Shown one piece after another: positions 8,696 to 18,331 of a stretch of DNA of 64,000 bases. Location: assembly GCF_008727875.1 (NCBI RefSeq), contig NZ_VTWS01000003.1, forward strand, positions 806,001 to 870,000. Direction: 5' to 3'. The position numbers and the translations under genes are program-made. Source of the DNA: Larkinella humicola. GTDB lineage: Bacteria > Bacteroidota > Bacteroidia > Cytophagales > Spirosomataceae. Every line of letters starts with the position of its first letter. Position 1 is the first letter of the stretch. Below the pieces are notes generated by a model that saw nothing but the letters and a program-made list of their open reading frames with translations, was not told the origin of the DNA and made no database searches.

Positions 8696-10036
8696 ATGGC
8701 AAAAACCGGGCTTAACGCCAACTATATTTTTGGAATCGCCTTCATTTCGGCCCTGGGCGGGTATCTGTTTGGCTTTGATTTTGCCGTGATTTCGGGGACG
8801 CTGCCGTTTCTGCGGGGCTATTTCGGGCTCACAGCCTGGTGGGAGGGATTTCTAACCGGTTCGCTGGCATTGGGCTGTATGCTGGGCTGCGTGCTGGCTG
8901 GTAACCTCGCCGACCGCTACGGTCGTAAGCCCGGCCTGATGGTGGCGGCCCTCATTTTTGCGCTCTCTTCGCTGGGCATGGCCTTCTCCTCCACCTTACC
9001 GGTTTTCATCACCATGCGCTTCGTGGCCGGGATCGGGGTCGGGATGGCGTCGACGCTGAGTCCGCTCTACATTGCCGAAATTTCGCCCGCCGAAGTCCGG
9101 GGCCGGAATGTGTCCATCAACCAGTTGACCATCGTTATCGGGATTCTGATCACCAATCTGGTTAACTACGCATTGGCTGATAACGGCCCCGATGCCTGGC
9201 GGTGGATGTTCGGGCTGGGGGCGGTGCCATCCGCCGGTTTTTTGCTGGGCGTGTTCTGGTTACCCGAAAGTCCACGGTGGCTGGTACAGAAAGGACGGGT
9301 GCAGGAAGGCGAAACGATTTTGCGTCGGATTGGTGGAGAATCCTTTGTAAAACAGACCGTTACTGCCATCAATCGGTCAATGGAAGGAGCCGAAAAACCG
9401 TCGTTGTCCATGCTGCTGGAGCAGGGCGTTCGCCCGGCGGTGATTGTCGGCATTGGCCTGGCGGTGCTGCAGCAATTGTGCGGAATCAATGTGGTTTTCA
9501 ATTATACCTCCACGATTTTCGAGACCGTGGGAGCCAATCTCGACCGGCAGTTGTTCGAAACCGTAGCCATCGGAATCGTCAATCTGGTGTTCACGCTGGT
9601 GGCCATGTGGCAGGTGGATAAACTGGGCCGAAAACCGCTGATGCTCATCGGAACCCTGGGGCTGGCGGTGTTGTATGTGGTGATTGCAGTGCTCCTGAAA
9701 ACCGGTGCATCGTCGGGTTTGCTGTCGGTCTTTGTGCTGCTGGCAATCAGCGTTTACGCAACCTCCCTGGCACCCATCACCTGGGTTTTGATCTCGGAGA
9801 TTTTTCCCAACCGGGTCCGTGGACTGGCGTCGTCGGTCGCGATTCTGGCGTTGTGGGGTGCCTACTTCATTCTGGTTTTCACCTTTCCCATTCTGGCCGA
9901 ACAGCTCGGGACATACGGACCTTTCGGGCTTTACGCGGTAATCTGTCTCGTCGGATTCTGGTTTGTCCGCCGAAATGTGCGCGAAACCAAAGGAAAAACG
10001 CTGGAAGAACTGGAAGATACCTTCACCGCACACTGA
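8696..10036 (+). CDS. Sugar porter family MFS transporter
   Basis: 446 residues, about 12 membrane segments. Sugar-porter signatures are present: GGYLFGFDFAVISG (21-34), ADRYGRKPG (72-80), LPESPRWLV near 190, QQLCGIN near 262, LISEIFPNRVRG, and RETKGKTLEEL at the C-terminus. The family imports hexoses or pentoses with protons across the inner membrane (XylE/GalP type). It is transcribed away from the AraC gene, with about 100 bp between them, and likely brings in the monosaccharide released by the island's glycosidase. The sugar itself cannot be deduced. Confidence 0.9.
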   Translation: MAKTGLNANYIFGIAFISALGGYLFGFDFAVISGTLPFLRGYFGLTAWWEGFLTGSLALGCMLGCVLAGNLADRYGRKPGLMVAALIFALSSLGMAFSSTLPVFITMRFVAGIGVGMASTLSPLYIAEISPAEVRGRNVSINQLTIVIGILITNLVNYALADNGPDAWRWMFGLGAVPSAGFLLGVFWLPESPRWLVQKGRVQEGETILRRIGGESFVKQTVTAINRSMEGAEKPSLSMLLEQGVRPAVIVGIGLAVLQQLCGINVVFNYTSTIFETVGANLDRQLFETVAIGIVNLVFTLVAMWQVDKLGRKPLMLIGTLGLAVLYVVIAVLLKTGASSGLLSVFVLLAISVYATSLAPITWVLISEIFPNRVRGLASSVAILALWGAYFILVFTFPILAEQLGTYGPFGLYAVICLVGFWFVRRNVRETKGKTLEELEDTFTAH

Positions 10037-10043
10037 TTTCATA

Positions 10044-10105
10044 AAATTATCCATCTTAATCGAAATTCTCTCTATTGATTTAGGCGTCGAAGCCTTTAAT
10101 CTTTG
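10044..10105 (+). promoter_or_regulatory. Shared bipartite regulatory motif, copy 2 (SusC promoter)
   Basis: AAATTATCCAT at 10044-10054, CTCTAT at 10070-10075, TTTG at 10102-10105: offsets +26 and +58 as in the other two copies. The -7 region reads TAATCTTTG, one base longer between TA and TTTG than the TAnnTTTG consensus. It begins 8 bp after the transporter stop, so susCD has its own controlled promoter. The leader to the SusC start is about 100 nt. Confidence 0.7.
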
Positions 10106-10210
10106 TAGTTATGGAATTTAGCAAATAATGATTTGGATTTTATTGTGCCTACCATCAATTCAATCGGCTAATTCTGACTAATCAACTAAACCCTTAATCC
10201 TTTCTTACGT

Positions 10211-13200
10211 ATGAATCATTCTATACGGTGTCTGCAAACAACCCTGGTATTGGTTTGCCTTACACTGACCACTTTTGCCCAGAGCCTGATTACGGGCAAG
10301 GTGGTTGGTGAGCAAAACGATGGCATACCGGGTGCTACGATTACCATAAAGGGCACGACCCGGGGCACGACAACTGATGCTTCTGGCGGGTTTCAACTGA
10401 ATGCCAGCCCCAACGAAACGCTCGTATTCAGCTACGTGGGCTATGTGACTCAGGAAGCCGTTGTTGGCAACCGCACCAGCCTGACCATCAAAATGCTGAC
10501 CGACACCCGCAGTCTGGAAGAAGTAGTGGTGGTGGGCTACGGTACGGTGAAGAAAAGTGACCTGACCGGTTCGGTTTCGACCATCAAGGCCGATGCCATC
10601 AAGGAAATGCCGGTGGTTTCGGTCGATCAGGCCATTCAGTCGCGGGCACCTGGCGTTCAGGTGACCCAGAGTTCGGCGGCTCCGGGCGGTGGGATTTCCA
10701 TTCGTGTGCGGGGTGCCAACTCCATCAACAGCGGAAGTGAGCCGCTGTATGTCATCGACGGTTTTCCGATGTATCCCGACAATGGCGCGATGGGAACCGC
10801 GGGGAACCGGCAATCGAGCAACGCGATGGCCACCATCAACCCCAACGAAATTGAATCCATCGAAATTCTGAAAGATGCCTCCGCCACCTCGATTTACGGG
10901 TCGCGGGGTTCGAACGGGGTGGTTCTGATTACGACCAAACGCGGGAAAGAAGGCCAGAGCCGGGTCGATTACGAAGGATCGTACTCGTTCCAGCAAATTG
11001 CAAGGCCCATTGAAGTGTTGAACGGCAGCGATTACGCCCGGTATCTGAACCTTCTGGAACGAAGCCAGGGCGGCAGCCCTCGGTTTACCGACGCGCAAAT
11101 CAGCCAGATCGGCGAGGGCACCAACTGGCTGAATGCGATTACGCAAACCGGCGCACTGTCTAACCACCAGCTTTCGTTTACCGGCGGAAACAAGGCCATG
11201 CGGTATGCTTTCGTTGCCAACTATCTGGATAACAAGGGAATTGTCAAGAATACATTTTTCAAACGGTACGGTTTTCGGCTGAACCTCGACAATGATTTTC
11301 TCAACGGCCGGGCCACACTCAGCAATAGCTGGTCGTATAACCGGACAGGAAGCAGCAACGTGGCAACGGATCGGGGCGGCCCGGGCGGAATCATCATTAC
11401 GGCACTGGGCCTGGACCCAACCGTCGCGGTGTATGACCAGAATGGCAATTACAATTACCCCAGCTACGATCAGCGCTTCAACATCAACCCCCTGGCGGAA
11501 GCTCAGGAAGGCTACGACCGGGATAACATCAACCGGTTATTCGGAACCACGGCGCTGACCTTCAACATCATTGAGGGGCTGAAATTCCGGACCAGCCTGG
11601 GCGCTGATGTCGTGAATGCGACCCGTAACACGTTCTACAACAACTACACTTTCACCGGTCGGCAGTATGGCCGGCAACTGGAACGGGCCAACCGCAACGT
11701 CAGCAGCATCCTGAACGAAAACATTCTGAGCTACAACAAGCAAATCCGGCCGGGCCATAACCTCGACGTAACACTGGGATATACCTACCAGCAGGAGAGC
11801 AACCTGTTCAACTCGGCGTCGACGCGCGGACTGCCCTCGGACGATCCGGAGTCGGTTAACATGCAAAACGGTAGCAAACCGCAGATTCCCAATTCCGGGC
11901 GTCAGGACTGGGCCCTGCAATCGTTGCTGGGCCGGGTGAACTACAATCTGAAAGACCGCTACCTGTTTACGGTAACGTTCCGGCGCGATGGTTCGTCCCG
12001 GTTTGGCCCGAGCAACAAATGGGCCACGTTCCCTTCAGCGGCTGTTGGCTGGCGTCTGGTAAACGAAGATTTCTTCCAGAACTCGGCTCTGAAAAATGTG
12101 TTTGATGACGTTAAAATCCGGGCCAGCTACGGTCTGACGGGGAATTCACAAATCCCGGTTTACCGATCTTTGGGTGGTTTGTCGACCTACAATTATGTGT
12201 TCGGCGGTAGCCTGGCTGCGGGCTATGGCCCCAACCGGATTGCGAACCCCAACCTGAAATGGGAAAGCACGGCGATGCTGAACCTCGGTCTGGATCTGTC
12301 CCTGCTGAACAACCGCCTTTCGATGACCTTCGACGTGTTCAGCAACAAAACCACGGATCTGTTGCTGGATGTTTCCATTCCGCAGAGCACCGGTTTCAGC
12401 ACCATCATGTTGAACTCCGGATCGCTGACTAACAAGGGTGTTGAGTTTTCCACGAACTACAAAATCGTTAACAATGCCGCGTTTAAATGGGATGTGAGCG
12501 GTAATATTTCGGTGTTGCGGAATGAGATTACCAATTTGGGCCAAAGTACGCCCTTCTTCGCCAACAGCACCAGCGGCCACTTGGGCGTTTTTGGTAGCTG
12601 GGTAGAAGCCGGAAATCCGATCGGCGTCTGGAAAGGCTACAAATACGTCGGACTGTTTCAAACTGACGACGAAGGCAAGACCTTTGCCGCCCGCGCGGGC
12701 TATCCGAAATACGAAGACGTGAACGGCGACGGAAAATATACCGCCGATGATTACGTGGTGATGGGCAATCCAAACCCGAAATTTACCTGGGGACTGAATT
12801 CCAGTGTCAAGTTTAAAAATTTCGACCTGTCGATCTTCTTCCGGGGTGTTCATGGCAACGATGTACGGAACCTGCAACAGTCGGAAATGGGCGATGGGGT
12901 TCAGAAAATCAACCAGATTGGCGACATCCTGACGGATTCGTGGACGCCGACCAACACGGGTGCCAGCCGGCCCGTGATCGATGGTCGCCGGGATTTCATC
13001 TCCTTCCGCCGGTCGTCGTTCTTCATTCAGGACGGATCTTTTGTTCGGTTGCAAAACCTGGCGCTGGGGTATAACCTGCCGCTGAATACCAAATACATCC
13101 GGTCGGCCCGGATCTACGCCAGCGGTCAGAACCTGTTCCTGATTACGAAATACAAAGGATTCGATCCGGAAGTGAACAACCAGGGCCAGAACAACCTGAA

Positions 13201-13270
13201 CCGGGGCGATGACTACGACGCGTATCCCCGCGCCCGGATGTTTACGGTGGGAGTCAATCTTGGTCTGTAA
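10211..13270 (+). CDS. SusC/RagA family TonB-linked outer membrane protein
   Basis: 1019 residues. Signal peptide 1-23 (ends TTFAQ), carboxypeptidase-like regulatory domain about 26-108 (ITGKVVGEQNDGIPGATITI), then a TonB-box-like EEVVVVGYGTVKKSDLTGSV, a plug domain with IRVRGANSINSGSEPLYVID and YGSRGSNGVVLITTKRG, then a beta-barrel to the C-terminus. SusC proteins form the outer-membrane channel that imports glycan pieces with a SusD lid, powered by TonB. The partner SusD follows 29 bp downstream. Length and architecture are normal for the family. Confidence 0.97.
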   Translation: MNHSIRCLQTTLVLVCLTLTTFAQSLITGKVVGEQNDGIPGATITIKGTTRGTTTDASGGFQLNASPNETLVFSYVGYVTQEAVVGNRTSLTIKMLTDTRSLEEVVVVGYGTVKKSDLTGSVSTIKADAIKEMPVVSVDQAIQSRAPGVQVTQSSAAPGGGISIRVRGANSINSGSEPLYVIDGFPMYPDNGAMGTAGNRQSSNAMATINPNEIESIEILKDASATSIYGSRGSNGVVLITTKRGKEGQSRVDYEGSYSFQQIARPIEVLNGSDYARYLNLLERSQGGSPRFTDAQISQIGEGTNWLNAITQTGALSNHQLSFTGGNKAMRYAFVANYLDNKGIVKNTFFKRYGFRLNLDNDFLNGRATLSNSWSYNRTGSSNVATDRGGPGGIIITALGLDPTVAVYDQNGNYNYPSYDQRFNINPLAEAQEGYDRDNINRLFGTTALTFNIIEGLKFRTSLGADVVNATRNTFYNNYTFTGRQYGRQLERANRNVSSILNENILSYNKQIRPGHNLDVTLGYTYQQESNLFNSASTRGLPSDDPESVNMQNGSKPQIPNSGRQDWALQSLLGRVNYNLKDRYLFTVTFRRDGSSRFGPSNKWATFPSAAVGWRLVNEDFFQNSALKNVFDDVKIRASYGLTGNSQIPVYRSLGGLSTYNYVFGGSLAAGYGPNRIANPNLKWESTAMLNLGLDLSLLNNRLSMTFDVFSNKTTDLLLDVSIPQSTGFSTIMLNSGSLTNKGVEFSTNYKIVNNAAFKWDVSGNISVLRNEITNLGQSTPFFANSTSGHLGVFGSWVEAGNPIGVWKGYKYVGLFQTDDEGKTFAARAGYPKYEDVNGDGKYTADDYVVMGNPNPKFTWGLNSSVKFKNFDLSIFFRGVHGNDVRNLQQSEMGDGVQKINQIGDILTDSWTPTNTGASRPVIDGRRDFISFRRSSFFIQDGSFVRLQNLALGYNLPLNTKYIRSARIYASGQNLFLITKYKGFDPEVNNQGQNNLNRGDDYDAYPRARMFTVGVNLGL

Positions 13271-13299
13271 TTCGCTAACCCTACAATCTTTAAAGAGAC

Positions 13300-14868
13300 A
13301 TGAACCTGATTATTTCTTCCAAAGTCAAATCCCTGCTGATGCTGTCGGTCCTGGCCACGGGCCTCGGTTGCTCGGATCTCAAGGAAAACCCCGACTTTAT
13401 CAATCCCGACACGTTTTATAAATCGGCTACGGAACTGGAACTGGGCGTCAACGGTATTTACGACGATCTGAACTCCGGCTATTCCGGTTATTTCTATGAC
13501 CGCTACGTGTTTGAGTGTTTGACGGGCGACCAGATCGGCTGGGAAAAAGGCCCGCTGCAATACAACCTGGGGAACGTCAGCTCGGCCGATGAGTACATTG
13601 AGGCTTACTGGTCAATCAGTTACCGTTCCATCAACCGCGCCAATGCGGTGATCGAAACCGCCGATGCGATGAAAGATCCATCCAACGACGCCCTGGTAAA
13701 ACGCCTGAAGGCCGAAGCGCAGTTTCTGCGGGCGTTCTATTACTACGGTTTGCTGAGTTATTTTGACAATCCTCCGCTGACGACCAAATCGACCAAGGGC
13801 ATTAGTGAATTGCCGTCGAACGCGGGTGGAAAACGGGCGGTCATCGACCAGATTTACGCCGATGCCAAAGCCGCGGCTGAAGCATTGCCCGCAGCCTACA
13901 CCGGTGCCAACGCCGGACGGGCGACGAAATGGGCCGCCAAATCGATCCTGATGAAAGCCCAGCTTTGGGATGAAAAATGGGCCGACGCCAAAACCACCGC
14001 CGAAGACATTATCAACAACAGCGGTTTGCAGTTGTACGAAAACTTCGGGTATAACTTCGATCTGGCCCACGAAAACCAGGGCGAACGGATTTTTGAAGGC
14101 CAGGTTTCGGCAGCCGCCAACGCCAGCGAGTGGAATGTGCATTCAGCCCACTTCAATCCGGAAGATTATCCGAGCGAACTGGGTGGTGCAGGCTGGAGCT
14201 GGCTGAGCGCGACGCAGGAATTCCGGGCTTCGTACGACAGCAAGGACAAACGCATCGATGCCACGTTCATCGAATCATATCCAACGGGCCGCCTGGGCAA
14301 AGTCAACGGGCAATATCCGGTTGTGAAGTGGAGCCCAACAGCGGATTTCAACCTTTCCCGGTTTGGCGGTATTGTCAAGGCCGATGCGAATCCGGCGGAC
14401 CCTAATCAACTGGTTTTTGGCAAAGCCTGGGCGGGCAAGCTGGTGGAACTGGGTATTAACTACAACAATACCGAAAAGAACACCATCTACATCCGGCTGG
14501 CGGACATTCTACTGGGTCATTCCGAAGCCTGTAATGAAAGCAATGCGGGCGACAAGTTCATGGGAATCAATAAGGTACGTGCTCGTGCCGGTCTGACGGC
14601 CCTGAGCGGTTTGAGCCAGTCGGCGTTGCGGGATGCGATCATCAAAGAGCGCGAGCAGGAGTTCGTCTTTGAGCAGGTCATGTATCCGGAATTGCGTCGC
14701 AAAAGCAAACCGGGCGGACAGCCTGATTACCTGGGTGAGCGAATCAACCACTATATTACGAAATACAAAGTGGGCCGGACCCTCAAACCACGGGATTACG
14801 TGCTTCCACTCCCGCTGAAAGAAATGCAGGGAAATCCGAACGTAACGCAAAACCCGGTGTGGCAGTAA
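13300..14868 (+). CDS. RagB/SusD family nutrient uptake lipoprotein
   Basis: 522 residues. Lipoprotein signal peptide with lipobox ending at C24 (LATGLGC), followed by the SusD N-terminal motif LKENPDFINPDTFYKSATEL. TPR-like helices carry the nearly invariant stretch AEAQFLRAFYYYGLL. The C-terminal SusD domain contains YIRLADILLGHSEACN and EREQEFVFE, with the usual ending LPLKEMQGNPNVTQNP. It sits at the cell surface, binds glycan and covers the SusC channel. It is cotranscribed with susC; a terminator follows at 14971. Confidence 0.96.
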   Translation: MNLIISSKVKSLLMLSVLATGLGCSDLKENPDFINPDTFYKSATELELGVNGIYDDLNSGYSGYFYDRYVFECLTGDQIGWEKGPLQYNLGNVSSADEYIEAYWSISYRSINRANAVIETADAMKDPSNDALVKRLKAEAQFLRAFYYYGLLSYFDNPPLTTKSTKGISELPSNAGGKRAVIDQIYADAKAAAEALPAAYTGANAGRATKWAAKSILMKAQLWDEKWADAKTTAEDIINNSGLQLYENFGYNFDLAHENQGERIFEGQVSAAANASEWNVHSAHFNPEDYPSELGGAGWSWLSATQEFRASYDSKDKRIDATFIESYPTGRLGKVNGQYPVVKWSPTADFNLSRFGGIVKADANPADPNQLVFGKAWAGKLVELGINYNNTEKNTIYIRLADILLGHSEACNESNAGDKFMGINKVRARAGLTALSGLSQSALRDAIIKEREQEFVFEQVMYPELRRKSKPGGQPDYLGERINHYITKYKVGRTLKPRDYVLPLPLKEMQGNPNVTQNPVWQ

Positions 14869-14875
14869 TAGTTAG

Positions 14876-14953
14876 TTGCCCTTAAATCCCCTAAAGGAGA
14901 CTTGTACACAGATTCTCCAGGACGAAAGTCCCCTTTAGGGGATTTAGGGGCAA
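14876..14953. repeat. Palindromic element family A, copy 4
   Basis: Arms 14876-14903 and 14926-14953 match at 26 of 28 positions. The loop (GATTCTCCAGGACG) is a diverged form of the family loop. It begins 7 bp after the SusD stop and is followed by a separate intrinsic terminator. Confidence 0.88.
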
Positions 14954-14970
14954 AATTTGATCAATCAAAG

Positions 14971-14993
14971 AGGGCTTTCACGAGCCCTTTTTT
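14971..14993 (+). terminator. Rho-independent terminator after susCD
   Basis: Stem AGGGCT (14971-14976) / AGCCCT (14983-14988) with loop TTCACG, followed by a T-run ending at 14993. It separates the SusD gene from the FG-GAP lipoprotein gene, which starts 30 bp later. Confidence 0.75.
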
Positions 14994-15022
14994 GATTTCT
15001 GTTTTTTAGCGACCTTGCCTGT

Positions 15023-18000
15023 ATGAAGTACCTATTCCTCTTGCCGGTTTTCCTGTGCATCCTGGCCTGCGAGCAAAAGCCGAAGACGCTCTTTACCACC
15101 TTGCCCGCTTCACAAACCGGCGTCCATTTCCAGAATTCCATTACCGAAAACGACTCCTTTAATCTGGTCGATTATTATTATGTCTACAACGGCGGGGGCG
15201 TCGCGGTCGGTGATTTGAACAACGACAACCTGCCCGATTTGTATTTCACCGGCAATCAGGTGGGCGACCGGATGTATTGGAACACCACCAAACCCGGTTC
15301 GGATTCGCCCACCTTCGAGGACGTGACGGACAAGGCCGGTATTCAGAAAGGCGGCTGGTCGACTGGGGTCACGATGGCCGATGTGAATGCCGACGGGCTG
15401 CTGGATATTTACGTTTGTAAGTCCGGGAATTACGCCGGAAGCCGCCGGAAAAATCAGCTCTACATCAACAAAGGGAATTTTCAGTTTGAAGAAAGCGCCG
15501 AACGCTACGGTCTGGACGATACCAGTTACACCAATCAGGCTACGTTTTTTGATTACGACAAGGACGGTGATCTGGACGTTTTTTTGCTGACCAGTACGAA
15601 TCTGGTTCGCAATCCCAACCAGGTGACGCCGGTCATTGCCGACGGTTCCGGGCTGGCCAACGACAAGCTGTTTCGCAACGATTCGAAGGCATCGGGACCC
15701 CGGTTTACGGACGTGACCAAAGCGGCCGGTATTCTGCACGACGGTTTCGGGTTGGGGCTGACGGTTTCGGATTTCAATCAGGACGGCTGGGAGGACATTT
15801 ACGTCGCCAACGACTTTCTGGCGAACGATTTTCTGTACGTCAACAACCGGAACGGGACCTTCAGCGAAGTCAGTAAATCGTATTTCAAGCACCACAGCCA
15901 GTTTTCGATGGGCTGCGATGCTGCCGACATCAACAACGACGGCTTACCGGATCTGGTCGTAGCCGACATGCTGCCCGCCGACAACGAGCAGCGTAAAAAA
16001 ATGGCGGGGGCCGCTAACTATCAGCAGTTTGAAAGCATCACCCGCCAGGGCTATCACCCGCAGTTTATGCGCAATATGCTGCAGGTGAACGGCGGAAAAG
16101 CCGCCGACGGCCGGATCGTTTTCTCCGAAATTGGGCAGTTCGCCGGGGTTTCGTCCACCGACTGGAGCTGGTCGCCTTTGCTGGCCGATCTGGACAACGA
16201 CGGCTGGCGGGATCTGGTCATCACGAATGGCTATCTGCGCGACATTACCGATCTGGATTTTGTATCGTTCAACGATTCCTTCGCGCAGGGAAACCGCACG
16301 CCCGAAGAAATTAATGCGTATCTGCGGCAGGGCGCACCCAAAATGCCGAGCATCAAAAAGGCCAACCGGTTTTTCCGAAACCGTCGCGATCTGACCTTTG
16401 ATGATGTGACCGCCACCTGGTTCGGCTCGGAAACATCCCTGTCGAATGGGTCAGCCTACGCCGATCTCGACCGCGACGGTGATCTGGATTTGATTGTCAA
16501 CAACATCAACCAGGACGCCTACATCCTACAAAACGCGACCGCCAACTCGCATTACCTGCAACTGAAATTACAAGGCCCGAAACAGAACCGGTTCGGACTG
16601 GGGGCGGATGTGACACTCTACAACAACGGATTGACGCAAACGCATCATCAGGCCGTTACGCGGGGCTATCAATCGTCAGTCGATTACATTATTCACTTTG
16701 GTTTGGGTGCCGCAAAAACCGTTGATTCCCTGCGGATTGTGTGGCCGGATGGCAAATTGCAGACGCTCAAAAAACCGGGCATCGACCGGCTGGTATCGTT
16801 GGATTACCGTCAAGCTACCCAAACCGCCCGGCAACCGGAAATCCGCCCGGTCACGCTGCTGACCGACGTAACCCAGGCATCTGGAATAAGGCTGACGCAC
16901 CAGGAAGAGTCGTATCTGGATTACAACCAGGAACCGCTTTTGCCGCACAAACTCTCGCAACAAGGCCCGAAACTGGCGGCAGGCGATGTTAACGGCGACG
17001 GTCTGGAAGATCTGTTCGTGGGCGGTTCGTTCCGGCATTACGGAAAATTGCTGATCCAGACGTCGGCAGGGCGGTTTATCGAAAAACCGTACACCGATGA
17101 ATCGCAGCCGAAAGACGAGGAGGATGTTGGGGCGCTGCTGTTCGACGCGGATGGCGATGGCGATAAGGATTTGTACATTGTCAGCGGCTCCAACGAGTAT
17201 TACGACGGTTCCGAGTATTACCAGGACCGGCTGTATCTCAACGACGGAAAAGGCAAATTTACGGCAGCCACCGACCGATTACCGGCCATCCGGCACAGTG
17301 GTTCGTGTGTGCTGGCGGTTGATGTGGACAAAGACGGTGACCTCGACCTGTTCCGGGGTGGGCGACTGAAGGCGTTGCAATATCCTCTGCCCGGCGAAAG
17401 CTACGTATTGATCAACGACGGCGGGCGCTTTCGGAATGCAACGGATGAGCTGGCACCCAACCTGCGGAACGTCGGTATGGTGACCGATGCGGTTTGGGCC
17501 GACATCGACCGCGATTCGTGGCCGGATCTGGTGGTGGTGGGTGAAATGATGCCGATTACGGTTTTCAAAAATAACCGGGGCCGACTCGTGCCCTTGTCGC
17601 TGGAGGCACTGAAAGGCTCGGAAGGGTTCTGGAATTGCATTCGTTCCGGTGATTTCGACCACGATGGCGATCTTGATTTTGTGATTGGCAATCTGGGGCT
17701 GAACAGCCGCTACCGGGTGTCGCCCAGCCAGCCGATGCGCATCTACGCGGGTGATTACGACAATAACGGTCGGCTCGATGCCATCGCCACCTATTATTTA
17801 GACGGCATCGAATATCCGATTGCGTCCCGCGACGAGCTGGGTCGCCAGTTGCCCCTCATCAAAAAGCAGTTCACGAATTACGCCCTCTACGCCAAAGCCA
17901 AAGTCACCGACCTGCTGACGCCCGAGCGACAAAAAATCAGCACGGTTTTGCAGGCTTGCTGGCAGCAAAGTGTATTCCTCGAAAATACCGGCGGCAGTTT

Positions 18001-18331
18001 CCGGCTTCAACCCTTGCCTGCGCTTGCTCAGTGGGCACCCATCCAGAGTTTGCTGGTGGAAGACATCAATCAGGACGGTCATCTCGACGTGCTGGCGGTC
18101 GGAAACGCGTATGATGCCGAGTCGGTGGCCGGACAATACGATGCGATGACGGGACTCGTGCTGAAAGGCGACGGAAAAGGCGGATTTCAGCCATTATTGT
18201 TTCCGCAAAGCGGTTTTCTGGCGGATGGCGATTGCAAATTCATCGTTGGAGTCAACAGCCCTGCCCAGCGGCTGATTGTGGTCTCGGTCAATAATGGCCC
18301 TTTAAAGGTCTTTCAGCCCAGGAAGAACTAG
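15023..18331 (+). CDS. FG-GAP/VCBS-repeat lipoprotein with ASPIC/UnbV-like domain
   Basis: 1102 residues. Lipobox ends at C16 (LCILAC), so it is a lipoprotein. I count about 14 calcium-type DxNxDGxxD motifs along the chain (for example DLNNDNLPDLYF, DVNADGLLDIYV, DYDKDGDLDVFL, DINQDGHLDVLA), which implies two beta-propeller blocks. Between them, about residues 515-590, is an ASPIC/UnbV-like segment (LQLKLQGPKQNRFGLGADVT, HFGLGAAKTVDSLRIVWPDG). Such proteins are common next to SusC/SusD pairs; their role is not settled, and glycan or surface binding is inference. Its last codon overlaps the convergent HxlR gene's stop (CTAG, 18328-18331). Confidence 0.88.
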   Translation: MKYLFLLPVFLCILACEQKPKTLFTTLPASQTGVHFQNSITENDSFNLVDYYYVYNGGGVAVGDLNNDNLPDLYFTGNQVGDRMYWNTTKPGSDSPTFEDVTDKAGIQKGGWSTGVTMADVNADGLLDIYVCKSGNYAGSRRKNQLYINKGNFQFEESAERYGLDDTSYTNQATFFDYDKDGDLDVFLLTSTNLVRNPNQVTPVIADGSGLANDKLFRNDSKASGPRFTDVTKAAGILHDGFGLGLTVSDFNQDGWEDIYVANDFLANDFLYVNNRNGTFSEVSKSYFKHHSQFSMGCDAADINNDGLPDLVVADMLPADNEQRKKMAGAANYQQFESITRQGYHPQFMRNMLQVNGGKAADGRIVFSEIGQFAGVSSTDWSWSPLLADLDNDGWRDLVITNGYLRDITDLDFVSFNDSFAQGNRTPEEINAYLRQGAPKMPSIKKANRFFRNRRDLTFDDVTATWFGSETSLSNGSAYADLDRDGDLDLIVNNINQDAYILQNATANSHYLQLKLQGPKQNRFGLGADVTLYNNGLTQTHHQAVTRGYQSSVDYIIHFGLGAAKTVDSLRIVWPDGKLQTLKKPGIDRLVSLDYRQATQTARQPEIRPVTLLTDVTQASGIRLTHQEESYLDYNQEPLLPHKLSQQGPKLAAGDVNGDGLEDLFVGGSFRHYGKLLIQTSAGRFIEKPYTDESQPKDEEDVGALLFDADGDGDKDLYIVSGSNEYYDGSEYYQDRLYLNDGKGKFTAATDRLPAIRHSGSCVLAVDVDKDGDLDLFRGGRLKALQYPLPGESYVLINDGGRFRNATDELAPNLRNVGMVTDAVWADIDRDSWPDLVVVGEMMPITVFKNNRGRLVPLSLEALKGSEGFWNCIRSGDFDHDGDLDFVIGNLGLNSRYRVSPSQPMRIYAGDYDNNGRLDAIATYYLDGIEYPIASRDELGRQLPLIKKQFTNYALYAKAKVTDLLTPERQKISTVLQACWQQSVFLENTGGSFRLQPLPALAQWAPIQSLLVEDINQDGHLDVLAVGNAYDAESVAGQYDAMTGLVLKGDGKGGFQPLLFPQSGFLADGDCKFIVGVNSPAQRLIVVSVNNGPLKVFQPRKN

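Noticed and set aside
10082-10098. Small hairpin AGGC/GCCT within the SusC promoter
   Set aside because: A 4-bp stem is too short to be meaningful and is absent from the other two motif copies.
12146-13054. 302-residue open frame on the minus strand
   Set aside because: Antisense to the SusC barrel; an effect of GC-rich codon usage.
15203-18110. Repetitive Asp-Gly codons suggesting a tandem DNA repeat or CRISPR-like array
   Set aside because: They are calcium-binding FG-GAP protein motifs at irregular spacing within one reading frame.
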